64,000 bases of DNA from Liquidambar formosana (taxonomy: Eukaryota > Streptophyta > Magnoliopsida > Saxifragales > Altingiaceae): contig CM077823.1 in assembly GCA_039720395.1 (NCBI GenBank), forward strand, positions 12,914,107 through 12,978,106. The letters run 5' to 3'. The notes below the pieces were generated by a model. That model made no database searches and had not been told where the DNA came from. It saw only the letters and a list, made by a program, of their open reading frames with translations. Made by a program: the position numbers and the translations under genes. Shown here piece after piece: positions 43,265 through 53,528 of the stretch (the stretch's first letter is position 1; each line of letters begins with the position of its first letter).

Positions 43265-43456
43265 TTTTTTATAACGAGGAAGCCCTTCGGGAAAATCCTG
43301 GGCCCATATAAGACCCAACAACTCATATGGACCAGTTAAGTCTTAGGCCTATGAGAACCATGAAACCTTATGTGGGTGACCCCAAGGAGTTTAGCAAGAG
43401 TTGAAATCAGGACCTCTGCTTCTTGAGACAGGGTCCCTTGCCAACTAAGCTACCTC
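43265..43456 (-). mobile_element. tRNA-derived SINE
   Basis: On the minus strand the element starts gaggTAGCTTAGTTGGcaagg (box A of the tRNA promoter), has a degenerate box B near 43405, and ends ttcccgaagggcttcctcg-ttat followed by A residues. Plant SINEs of the Au type end in a similar way. No clear target duplication was found. Confidence 0.62.
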
Positions 43457-44583
43457 TTAAAGAAGTCCAAGTCAGACACTCAACTCAAATACCCTAGACA
43501 CCTGATAATGTAAAGACCATTATTGCACTCCACTAGGGCTTCGCAAAGTTAGTAAACAAAAAAACTAAAATTTGTACATCTTAAAGAATCAAAGTCCCAT
43601 TGAGTTTCAAATAAAAATAAAAATAATAAAAAAATCTATAGGCTTAATTACTCTTTCAACTTGATGAGATTATCAGATTAGCAAAGATGCTAAAATTTAA
43701 AATTCATGATTAACTAAGAAGCTGCTGTGAGACTAACTACTAATTTGCAAGCCAATTAAGAGCTATTCATAGGCTTCCAAATTTCAATAGATGAGATCCA
43801 CTGATAGGAAAAGACATCTGAGAATATATAGAACGGCAACCAACTGAAGACCAGTGTTCTCACACTTAAAATACACATTGCAGCAACAAATATATATACA
43901 TGCACACACACACACATATATATATATGGAGAGAGAGAGAGAATTGTAACAAAATTGTCCATTTAGTCTAAGAATCCTTACACTAATAACCTGGTCTGAA
44001 ATGAAAAATAAGACAAAAGAACACAATGAACTGTTTTTTCTTTAATCTCACAGAAATTGCTATAAGTAACAGGGAAAATTTTCAGACAGTAAATATATAG
44101 ATGATAAGTAACTATTAATTTGATCATCAAAAGAGAAATTACTTATGGCAAACCATTACACTCCAAAAACCAAAGACACTTAAATAATAACAATGTTTAA
44201 GGCCTCACGGTTCCAAGAGTAAGCAGACTTTTATTTATATAGGATCCTTCCTTTCATCGCACACCAGTCGTTTCCGCCTTAGAACTCTCAGAACCTGCCA
44301 GATTGATGAGGTTCTGCAGGTATAAGTAAAATACACAAAAGTTATAACAAATAGACTAAGCATGGTTTAATAAGGCAACTAGCATAATTATTCATAGCAA
44401 AGGAAATAGAGAACATAAAGAGGTTAAAAGTTAAATAAAAAAGAGGAGTCAATTAACAGCCTGAAGAGACAGCCAACAATAAATTGGGACCGGTCCCATT
44501 ATATAGGCCTCAGAAGTTACCAGTTGTGACAAGTTAACAGCCTCTCCTTCGCTATTTTCACCACATGGGCTACTTTCTATAGT

Positions 44584-46744
44584 CTGTTAACAAGGTAATG
44601 GAAGTAAATTATGTTACGATTGAAGATTTGGAAATAAACCAAGAACTAGAAATATAAAAAAAGTAAATGATTGTTGACAGATGTACTACATTATCATAGA
44701 TCAGAATCCCAGAGAAAAATAAATGACTTTGTTCGCATGTAATGGCTATACAGTATACACATGATTTTAAGAAGTTTAAACTTTTTTTTGAATGAAAAGA
44801 GAATGAGCACTTAATAACATTTAAAAGTGGATCAAACAATACTCTAAAGACTTTTTTCTCGGTACAGGGGTAGAATGAGCAACACGTAAAGCTTGTAAAG
44901 TTAAATCAAGAGAGCCTGATGGCCCTGATCAAACAAAATAGGCTAGTGCCAATCTATGTATGTTTCAGTAAAGGCCTACATGATTGAATTTGATAGAAAC
45001 CTCATCAAAAAATAAATTCATAGAAGACAAAAATGTCACTTGGCAAGATGTGGCTGACCATATTTATATAAATAAATAAATGAAAAGGTCCATGACACAT
45101 TGGAGAAAATGAAGTGTCATATAAAGAAATTAAATGATGGAATAATGAATCTCCGATCGGAGCAATCATATTTACATCCCTGTGGAAATCACTGTAAAGA
45201 AAGCATTCAACTCCAGCTGATGTCACAGCCATTAGGGAAACCAATGGAGGGGTCCTCAATGGATTACCACAAATTATAGTTAACCCTTGGCGACAAACCG
45301 CTCCCGTTTAACTGGATAGCTGACCATATTTTTGGCATGTCATGTACCGTAATTGTGGACCACTTCTTCAGTGGATAAAGTTCTATATTTAAGGAGGTAT
45401 TGTTTAAAAATAAATAAAATTTCTTAGGTTTCCTTTTCTTTTTGCATTTTTCTTCTAAGAGGACACATAAGCACAATACTCATGGTTACAATTTGTATAT
45501 CTCTCATTTCCTTGCATCTATTATAAATCACATAAGCACAAGTCTAGTTCTAAAAATTACATGGATTCACATATATTTACTGGTTTTGAGCTTTCAACGC
45601 TAATTTGCTTGGATTATTCAACATAAAAAATGAGGAGAAAAGAGAGATGTAAAAGAAAATAAGAAAATAAATAATAATAAGATGCACAAAAAGAAAGAAG
45701 GTAACGATTATGGGAAGAAAAATAGGAGAGAGCTAGATTTGAAGGTGATAGAAAACTCTAATAGATTAATATTTATTTATGCAAGCTCCTAATAAATAAT
45801 AATAAGATGCACAAAAAGAAAGAGTTGATGAACATGAAGATATTTGTTAATACAGGTTCTTTCTTTTCTTCCTTTCTTTCTAATTATGTGGGCCTGAAAT
45901 AAGGTTGGGAACTACACTTATTGTCTATTTAACTAGTTTTAGAAAAAATGCAGTGGTCCTACTGCCATACTTTTAGTACAAAAAAAGGATTCATGTACGA
46001 AACTATTTATAGAGCAATGTTATGAATCCATAATTCACTTGATAACCTAGCCATACGAAGCTGGACACATTATTCGCGTGTATTGTTCACAGTGTGTGCA
46101 TCCAGTAATTGGGATTGTTCATATTGGATATGGGCAGCTTCAGTACCCTGTTTGTAAGTGTGATTTTGGATTAGAGTTGTTGTCATTCTGGCTTTTAGTG
46201 TATCTTGCTTGGCCAAATTTGTTAAAATAATTTTCTGCAAGGTATCATTCTTTCATTATGTAAACATAAAAGTTCTAAGTGCCATACTTTTTTGTAAACT
46301 CATTATATTATGATTCAAGGTCTTCCGGTTCACCCCTAGGCAGGGCACAACCTTAGAGGCACCAATCCCCTGAGGTTCATGCCTAATGTGAGATGCACAT
46401 GACACTTACGGCTCATTAAACCAAGTTTATTTCTTCATGTCAAAGATGGCCACTTTAAACATGAACCAGAAATGCAACTCTCATTATTTTTTTGAGGAAG
46501 AAGAAGGTGAGATTCAATGCAACTCTCATTATTAGCCCACTAAAATAAACAACAAATAATACTTTTTTTCTCTAAAGGAATTTATTTGATTAAAATTATA
46601 GGCTAGGCCTAAGTCTATTCAGTTAATGTATACAGTGGAATGACACTTCTACAATCACAAATTTTTACCCAAAATTAAAGTTGAAAAAACCTTGGGGCAC
46701 ACCTGTATGCACCTGATGTATTTAGACAGAGCACTACATATCTA
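44584..46744. other. unassigned AT-rich region
   Basis: No coding family recognised. A 34-base word containing aataataataagatgcac occurs twice, near 45665 and 45788. Polypurine/polypyrimidine stretches account for apparent frames. Confidence 0.45.
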
Positions 46745-46756
46745 GTGAGCCTAGGA

Positions 46757-46969
46757 AAAAATCAAAGAGGTCTCCTTAGCTTTAACACTGCATTCTACAA
46801 AACAAACAATTCCAATTTTTTCTTCTCACTACTTCAGAATTCTCAAGAACAGTTTTCTTCATTTTTGTTTTGTTTGTTTTCTGATTTCTTTGTAGGACTG
46901 CTCATTCTCTTCTGTACTTCTTTTATATTTTTAATAAATATTATCTTTTGTTGCCTATAAAAAAAAAAA
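46757..46969 (+). mobile_element. short LINE/SINE-like tail with flanking duplication
   Basis: A T-rich segment ends taataaatattatcttttg-ttgcctat then poly-A. gtgagcctagga lies at 46745-46756 and 46977-46988. A few extra bases between the A run and the right copy weaken the call. Confidence 0.5.
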
Positions 46970-46988
46970 GCATTTGGTGAGCCTAGGA

Positions 46989-47740
46989 TTAACAAACCCA
47001 TTTGCATATACTTCAATATTCCAATCCAATCTAATGCAACTTCTACATATACATTACCCACAATTCAAAATGACCTAAAAAGCAACCATAAATTGAAGAA
47101 TTAGTAAACATGAGCTAAACCATCAATCATATTACTCACATTCCAGAAAAGGCAGAATAGAAAGCAAAATATATTCACATCCTTGCCAAATGGCAGAGAA
47201 ATCTTGTGCTGAAAGTCTGAAACTTGCCATGAAAAAAAAAAAGAAAAAAGAGAAAGACCAGTCGAAAAAGAAGAATAGAGAGAAGGAGACAAGACAGAGA
47301 AGAGAGAGAAACACACATACCTGGAGTGAAGAAGAAGATTTGAGACTAAGAAGAAGAACCGGAAGATTTGAACAGCGGGGAGGGAGATGTGAGCACTACG
47401 GCAGTCCAGAAATTTGTCCCCTTCACACTGTGCTTGGATGGAAAGACGGAAGTGAGATGTGAGCACTACAGAGGGAGATGTGAGCACTACGGCTGTCCTG
47501 AAACTTGTCCCCTTTAATTTGTCCTGAAATTTGGATCGAATGGAGGGAGATGTGAGCACTACGGAGGGAGAGGCATGATAGGTATGAGAGCTGATTTTGT
47601 CATTGGGTTCATTTGGGTTTTGGGAGGTAAGAGAGAGAAAGCAAATACCACATGAGAAGGAAGTGAATGGAGGGAGAGGTGAAAAGTTGCGCGGGAGATT
47701 GAAAAGGGGAAAAAAAAATCTGCAAAAGCCACATGCGTGT
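46989..47740. repeat. region with four gatgtgagcactac repeats
   Basis: ggagggagatgtgagcacta-type blocks occur near 47385, 47455, 47470 and 47545, interspersed with ctgtcctgaaacttgtcccc-type repeats. A G/A-rich leader-like stretch surrounds them. No gene is recognised. Confidence 0.6.
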
Positions 47741-47786
<46 letters not shown>

Positions 47787-47880
47787 TACATATATCTACC
47801 CCTCACCCGGCCCAATGTAGGACAGAAAAAAAAAATATATATATATATATATATATGATATATATATATAGATATAGATA
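47741..47880. repeat. TA-rich microsatellites
   Basis: (TA)n runs at about 47743-47780 and 47834-47856 and an interrupted (GATATA)n run to 47880. The apparent Tyr-Ile frames come from these. Confidence 0.9.
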
Positions 47881-47958
47881 TCTACTATATCATTGTATTT
47901 TGATCTTATCTCATTGTATATAATTTAAGAAATTTGGTCCATTTTAGTCAGTTCTGAT

Positions 47959-48387
47959 CAGTGTTATTAAACCCGGACCGGACACTAGACCGGTCCGATT
48001 TTTCAATTGGATTGGAAATGCATATGAACCAAACGAACCGGTTTATACCACCAATTTTTTATGTGAACCAGATGCAAACCGGTCCAGTTGGACCGGTACT
48101 AATACTAAAAAATTCTAACATTTTGCGTGTATGGGGAGTAGAAATAGGGATGTACACACCCAAAGGAGTTTTTAACCACTAGACCACCTAGTGCTTATGT
48201 GAAAAACTTCACAACACATATTATTTAAAGTGTAAATGTAGACATTATATTTTTTGGTATTATTTTAATTATTTATTATTATTTTAATTATATGACCGGT
48301 TCAATCGATGACTCGACGGTTGAACCAGTGACCCAATGACCTGGCCTCTAGACCGAGTCAATGACCGGTCCGGTTTTAATAACTATG
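47959..48387. mobile_element. hAT-type MITE, target duplication GTTCTGAT
   Basis: The inverted ends CAGTGTTATTAAACCCGGAC and (reverse complement of the right end) CATAGTTATTAAAACCGGAC are flanked by identical 8-bp copies GTTCTGAT at 47951-47958 and 48388-48395. Multiple accggt/ccggtc words lie inside. Eight-base duplications point to hAT. There is no coding capacity. Confidence 0.85.
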
Positions 48388-48642
48388 GTTCTGATGGCTA
48401 GTGTACATGATCTCGAAGATTTATAATCCATCTTAAAGTTGAGCGAGAAGCAAATTTTTGCTGCTCCTATCAGTTAGCTCAATTAAACTCAATTTGAACC
48501 ATCATTACCTAACAAATCCTGTCCTATGAGGATCAGCAACATGTTGTAGTGGGTTATACCCTTGCAGTGGCCTAATGTACCCCATAACCCATCAATGCAA
48601 GTGGTACAACCTCTAAGATATGGTGTTGTTATAACTTATATC
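48388..48642. other. spacer between two hAT MITEs
   Basis: No gene or repeat recognised. Confidence 0.5.
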
Positions 48643-49174
48643 CAATGTTTTGAAAACTGGTTTGGACATTGATCTGGTCAAGTGACCACATTGGTTTAAT
48701 TTGGTTCAACCGGTCGGGTCAAATAGATCAACCGGTTAAGATATATAATTAAGATCAAATTTATAATTATTTTTGTAAAGAAAAATATATTGGAAAAAGT
48801 GAAAAAAAATGTAATTTGGCATATAAATATTAATAAATTTTCAATTTTCAAGTTTTGATTTGAAAACTAATAACTAATAAGTCATCATTAGCGTATAACA
48901 TTAAGGGAAACAATATACTCGTAAATAATAATAACTAAAATGAAAAACATAAAGTTGCAAAACAAGGTAGTTGTCTATTGGTTAAAATTTAACTTTACCA
49001 TTACTTTATTGCCCAATTGATCTGGTTGGGTCAGTGGGTCAATGGTTGAACCACTTAATCCGGTTAGGTTGTTTGGTTTTATAACTTTTTGGGTTGATTA
49101 AACTAATTGGTCCAAAAAGTATGTTGGGTCTGGCTAGTTCCACCAGCTGGGTTGGGTTGCTTTTCAAAACACTG
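48643..49174. mobile_element. second hAT-type MITE, target duplication CTTAYATC
   Basis: The ends CAATGTTTTGAAAAC and GCTTTTCAAAACACTG are inverted. CTTATATC (48635-48642) and CTTACATC (49175-49182) flank it. It shares aaccggt-type internal words with the neighbour at 47959 but has different ends. Confidence 0.8.
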
Positions 49175-49182
49175 CTTACATC

Positions 49183-50000
49183 AGTATATCCTCATAGGAT
49201 TGGTTTTGTATTACCTAATGTCTTCAGTGTAGCTATAAAATTTTGGAATAAAATGATGGTGATATGGAAAAATAATACTTATGAATTATTTTGTATTTAA
49301 AATTTTAATAATATAATTCATCATGCTAATTAGTTCGAAAACATTTCTGATTTCAAAATTAAACATTATTTATGTGAAATTATATAAAAATATTACTTTT
49401 TCTAAACAACATCCTTTTGTAACACTAAATGAGGGCATGAACTACTATTATAATTTTTTGAAACGACAACATTTTAGTTCATTTTCACTTATTTTTGCTG
49501 AAACAATGTAGCATTTACATTTAAAGTATCTAAAGGGGGGAAAAAAAAACAGAATAAAAAAAACGTCTTTTTCCACACCCCTTTTAACTGCATCCACACC
49601 CATCCATCAGGTCTATGGGGTGTGGACATTGTAAAACAGTTGTGGAATAAGCCATCCCTCCTACAAAAAAGAGAACGCTTTTAGGTTTTTTTGCACTCTC
49701 GCCTGATCTCCATCTCCTCCCGCCCTTAAGGCTAAACATCACAATCTTCTTTGCCCTCTCTATTCTCTCTGTCATTGCATTTCTCCTTCACGCCTAAGCT
49801 CTCTCTCGTCGATTTCAGGTAATCTCTCTCTCGTTCTCCCTGTCACTCTCATATATATCTATCAATCTCTCACTTTATATCTCCCTGTTTATCTCTCATC
49901 ATGAATCAGACCACGCATCTGGAATTAGAATCCTATTGGTGAATCGTATTTTGCATCGGAAAGCATCTTGGTTTGATTCAGGTAACTCTGCCTCTTTTGT
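49183..50000. other. unassigned, with leader-like C/T-rich segment
   Basis: Sequence 49680-49985 resembles a plant 5' untranslated region (ctctctctcg, donor-like ttcaggtaatc). No downstream coding exon was recognised. Confidence 0.35.
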
Positions 50001-50310
50001 GTGTAGATCTGTCCCGTTCTTGGTTTGGTAGTAAAGGAGTTTCTTAGCTTCCATTATTTCTGCTACTCTTCTCTACTGCTCTGTTTATTTTATTTATTTA
50101 TTAGCTTAATGTTTCCTGTTTAGGCTGGTTTTGGGGGTTTTTCTGGTGTGGTCTTCGAGCTGTGTTCTTCTTTTCTCTTGTCTAGGTGCTGATGTTCCTA
50201 GCTTGCAAGGGGGTTATGTTTCCTCCGTATTGGGTGTTGATTGTTTTTCAATCTCATCACTTTTATAATATACCTTTTCCGTTGATCAAAAAAAAAAAAA
50301 AAAAAAAAAG
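50001..50310 (+). mobile_element. 5'-truncated LINE with 15-bp target duplication
   Basis: Flanked by ctctgcctcttttgt at 49986-50000 and 50311-50325. It ends ttataatataccttttccg-ttgatc and poly-A, like the LINE tail at 20981-21202. No ORF remains. Confidence 0.85.
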
Positions 50311-50325
50311 CTCTGCCTCTTTTGT

Positions 50326-51354
50326 TTTCAGTTTTTCTCTTGTGTGGGTGTTGTATTTATCATATTAAGAGACTTGCCCTGTTTGGTTACCGAGAAAACT
50401 CTCAAAAACCATATGACAAAACCCCTAAAAATGAAATATTTCATATAAAATAATCCAAAATGCACACCCAAAATTTTTAAAATAGCCAAACCCATAAAAA
50501 ATTATTGTCAGGCATGAATAGATTCCAATAAAGTTATCATTGTGTTGTGGGTGGGGGTGACTTTTGTTAATTGACTCTAATTCACGGTGTTTTGAAGGCA
50601 TGTCTAGGATTGCACTATAGACGTTTGATTTTATTTCTTTGTGGGGGAGTTGTTAGGTTTTGGTTCTTGGTGGGGCTGTTGCTTAGGTTCTTTCTTTTTT
50701 GTTGATAATATAATTGTTTTGCTGAACAAAAAGGGAAAAAAAAAAAAGATTCAAAATTTACTCTAGCTGTATGTCTCTTCCTCAATCTAGGCTTTAAATT
50801 TACTCTACAGCTCTCACCCCCTTGTTTAATGTTTCTTTGCCCATCATTTTTCCTCCTCTGCTACTTCAGCTTAATAATAATTCTCGGCTGTATAAATCAT
50901 GCTTTGAAATTCTTTGCCATGCATTAAGATAACTACCTCATGAGCTGATAAAAATAAAAATTAAAACTAAAATAAAAGGAAGTACCTCATACTCCTATTA
51001 AAATGTGTATTTATGCAGGTTGGAAATGTCCTATATCATTAATAAAATTATCTTTTTTTTGCTCACCAAAAATGGAAAAAAAAAAAAAAATCTAGTAAGC
51101 CATTTGGAATGGTAGATTGACAACTTTCCATTTTGTTTGGGACATGAACCTAGCCCTATAGACATGCGGAATATAACCCATTCGACAAAGAAAGGTGTGG
51201 AGGATGGTGTAGAGTGGGGCTATGAAGGAGCAAAAAGAATTTAAGTCAAATTTATTTATTTATTACTATAAACCATATGAGCATGCATATGTTGAGTCAT
51301 CTCATAGTGCTAAGAGGAAAAAGGGTATACCCCTCACCCCTCCTAATGTATGAA
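50326..51354. other. unassigned AT-rich region with poly-A tails
   Basis: Two further LINE-like tails may end in the poly-A runs near 50735-50748 and 51075-51090, but no target duplications were found. A short direct repeat aaatttactcta occurs at 50756 and 50806. Confidence 0.4.
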
Positions 51355-51745
51355 TAGGGATGGCAATGGGGTAGAGCGAGATCGGTTTTTTAATACCTCG
51401 TCCTCAAATTGATATGTAAATTTTTATCCCGTCCTCGCCCCAAAACCATTCGGAGTATTGCTTCTTTTAACCATCCCTGCCCCAATAAACACTTTAAATC
51501 CCCGCCTCGAATTGCACTGTCCAGTCAATGAATTTCATTATGATCCTAACTGGCAAGCTACTTCCTTCAAGGATGGCAATAGAGGGTTTTTTTTTTTTTT
51601 AATTATTTTTTATTTCAGCAAATCAAAAGTGATCATGTACTTTAGTGATTTATTTGTATATGTTTTGCTGACCAGGAAATATTACTTTAAAAGATAGATT
51701 ATAGGTGAGGGATATTATAAATATAATAGACTAAAAGATAATTAA

Positions 51746-51777
<32 letters not shown>

Positions 51778-51958
51778 TAGCTAAATGGAGCGGGTATACA
51801 GGGCAGGGAAACATCATACCACCACTGTCCCAAAATTATATCAGTTTTTAAAATTAAATACCAAATTTGCACTATCCTCATTCAATTAAGCTATAAATCG
51901 CACCTATAGGGCCGGGGCCATACGGGCCCCGATGGGCTGGGCCAAAATTGCCACCCTA
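51355..51958. mobile_element. non-autonomous hAT element, target duplication (T/C)GTATGAA
   Basis: It begins TAGGGATGGCAATGGGG and ends TTGCCACCCTA, common hAT termini. TGTATGAA at 51347-51354 and CGTATGAA at 51959-51966 are the 8-bp copies with one mismatch. It contains a TA microsatellite (51748-51772). No transposase. Confidence 0.82.
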
Positions 51959-51970
51959 CGTATGAATATA

Positions 51971-52036
51971 TAAAAAAAAAAAAAAAAAAAACGCTATTGC
52001 AACAAACCGTTTGTAGAAATAAAAGCCGGCCACGGC
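51971..52036 (-). mobile_element. possible stub of CACTA-3b left of CACTA-2
   Basis: A poly-A run followed by cgctattgcaacaaaccg resembles the tattgcaacaaa words of CACTA-3. If so, CACTA-2 inserted into CACTA-3b near this end. The proper CACTA terminus is not visible here. Confidence 0.4.
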
Positions 52037-52264
52037 CACTACAAGAAAATGAGTTATTCACGGCGCTACATCTACGGCGTGCACATGTGGCAAGCCGTAG
52101 ATGAAGTGTAATAACGACATATTGTAAATGCACACAGTTAATAGAGTACATGTCACGTAATTAACGGCATGCACTATAGAAGCGCCGTGGATAACGACTT
52201 CTATAGCGTTGTTTGCGCGCCTTGAATAAGGAGGCCAACTTACAATTCACCGCGAAATTTTGGC

Positions 52265-52850
52265 AGCCTTATTTCCCTCTTCTCATCGTTATATTTTTCC
52301 TTTTTTTTTTTTTTTTTTGTTTTTTCTTATGGAGGATTTTGTTACTTTATCATTTTCTTTTATAGAAATGCAAAGGGCAGCTTCACCTTCAGTCTTTCCA
52401 TATCGAAACCCTCCTCCGCATCTAAGATCCCCAAACCTTCCTCCGCTTCTCCTTCAGCTTCACCTTCACCCACACTGAGATCCCTAAATCGAAACCCTCC
52501 TCTGCACACCTGAAACCCTTACCAAATCGAAACCCTCATCTCGAGCTTCACCCACTTTGGAGCTTCACCCAATCGGAGCACCACTGCCAGATCTCACACC
52601 TACCATCATCACCGTCGAGGCTCCACCGATAGCAATCACTCCGCTGTTACGTCTCGCCGACGGTCATCACCACCGGTCCTCCCGTTGCCACCGACCCCTC
52701 CAACTAACGTCGACCTTCCCTGTCGCTGTCGTCGCCGTCCCTCTACTCAAATCCAACACCTCCTTCTCCAATTTGGTAATTATTAACCCTAATCTTACCT
52801 AACCCTCCGAAGATTTATCGGATGAAGCAAAGGGCTACGAATGAGGTTCG
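52265..52850 (+). other. leader-like segment in CACTA-2
   Basis: A C-rich, Pro/His/Arg-coding stretch with degenerate repeats of gaaaccctcctccgc- and cttcaccc-type words, followed by a polypyrimidine-rich tail. It looks like a promoter-proximal first exon, as also seen in CACTA-1. No domain is recognised. Confidence 0.4.
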
Positions 52851-53348
52851 TGCCAAATCGAAGTTCTAGTGACCATTCTAAACCGTAGATATCAATTTTA
52901 TATTCTTCTTTTATTCCAAACCTTAACTGTCTGGTTGCTGAGCAAATGTCAGAAAGGAAATAATTTTGGTATGGGATTTTGCTGATTAAAACATTGAATT
53001 GTTATGGCAAATTTCTGGTGTCTAATTTTCTGGGGAGAGATTTGTTTAGATCTTAGATTTGCTGAAAATTAATGGAATTCTTATCTTTTAGTTCCGAATG
53101 GAGTTCTTGTTTTAGAAGAATGAATTTTTTTTATTTCATATCATCTCTATAGTTGTCTTGTTTGGAATTAGATTTTTTTTCGATAGCTATATCCCATATG
53201 GTTCCTGGAGATTCAAAAAAAATTGGCTATTCTTTTTCCCTTGTTCTGATATATTGTGTTTGATATCTATGAATTATGAATCTCAGGCTTTGCACATTAT
53301 CTTTGCAGTATTGCTTGTAATTGTTTACTTCCGCTGGTATACTTGACA

Positions 53349-53528
53349 TTTTCCCTTGAACAAGCATGCTTCATATGCAAAAAGAGATTACAGTGGCGAT
53401 GTGTGCGATGCATAATAGCATCACATAATAAGTGTGCAGCATGGCCAGATAAGGTGATCTGTCTAAGAAACCAACCAGGCCGAGCTGTTTGTTGGCGGCA
53501 TCAAACTAATTGGCGGCTGGAAAAGAAG
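53349..53528 (+). pseudogene. captured zinc-finger exon, ASHR3-type histone methyltransferase
   Basis: An open exon ends at a donor (aag/gtcaat at 53529). It encodes ACFICKKRLQWRCVRC, ASHNKCAAWPDKVI and QPGRAVCWRHQTNWRLEKK. The C-x2-C...C-x2-C...H...C...C-x2-H spacing is a PHD-like zinc module. The CAPWP...GRAVCWRHPTDWR pattern recalls ASHR3-type SET-domain proteins. No SET domain is present. The identification is from memory of the family and moderately sure; that this is a captured plant zinc-module exon is more certain. Confidence 0.5.

Larger units (their letters stand above)
39990..44583 (-). pseudogene. KIN-7 kinesin gene fragment, seven exons, broken
   Basis: Minus-strand exons: 44583-44521 (TIESSPCGENSEGEAVNLSQL-type), 44313-44209 (LAGSESSKAETTGVR then a stop, KEGSYINKSLLTLGT), 41510-41406 ([20 protein letters not shown]), 41239-41133 (NSEETHNTLKFAHRAKHIEI), 41051-40905 (SLIKKYQNEIRCLKEELDQL), 40559-40377 (DGQVKLQSRLQQEEEAKTA, RRRHSFGEEE) and from 40178 down to about 39990 (YLLYKRRDLILEDENIDLYV). 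This is the second half of a plant KIN-7 motor plus neck coiled coil; the P-loop half and the C-terminus are absent. Faults: CGA-to-TGA in exon 2, switch-II DLAGSE reads NLAGSE, one base lost in exon 4 after CTCATTTGCAC, exon-5 acceptor AG now AA, and a TAG near the end. Introns remain, so it is genomic and not a retrocopy. Confidence 0.85.

Noticed and set aside
43380..43456. Possible functional tRNA gene at the box A match
   Set aside because: The cloverleaf cannot be completed and the box B is degenerate; a tRNA-derived SINE fits better.
47559..47923. Tyr-Ile-rich frames on both strands
   Set aside because: Products of TA microsatellites.
51891..52151. Pro/Arg-rich minus-strand frame
   Set aside because: Spans the end of a hAT element, a poly-A run and the CACTA-2 start, so it is not a single unit.
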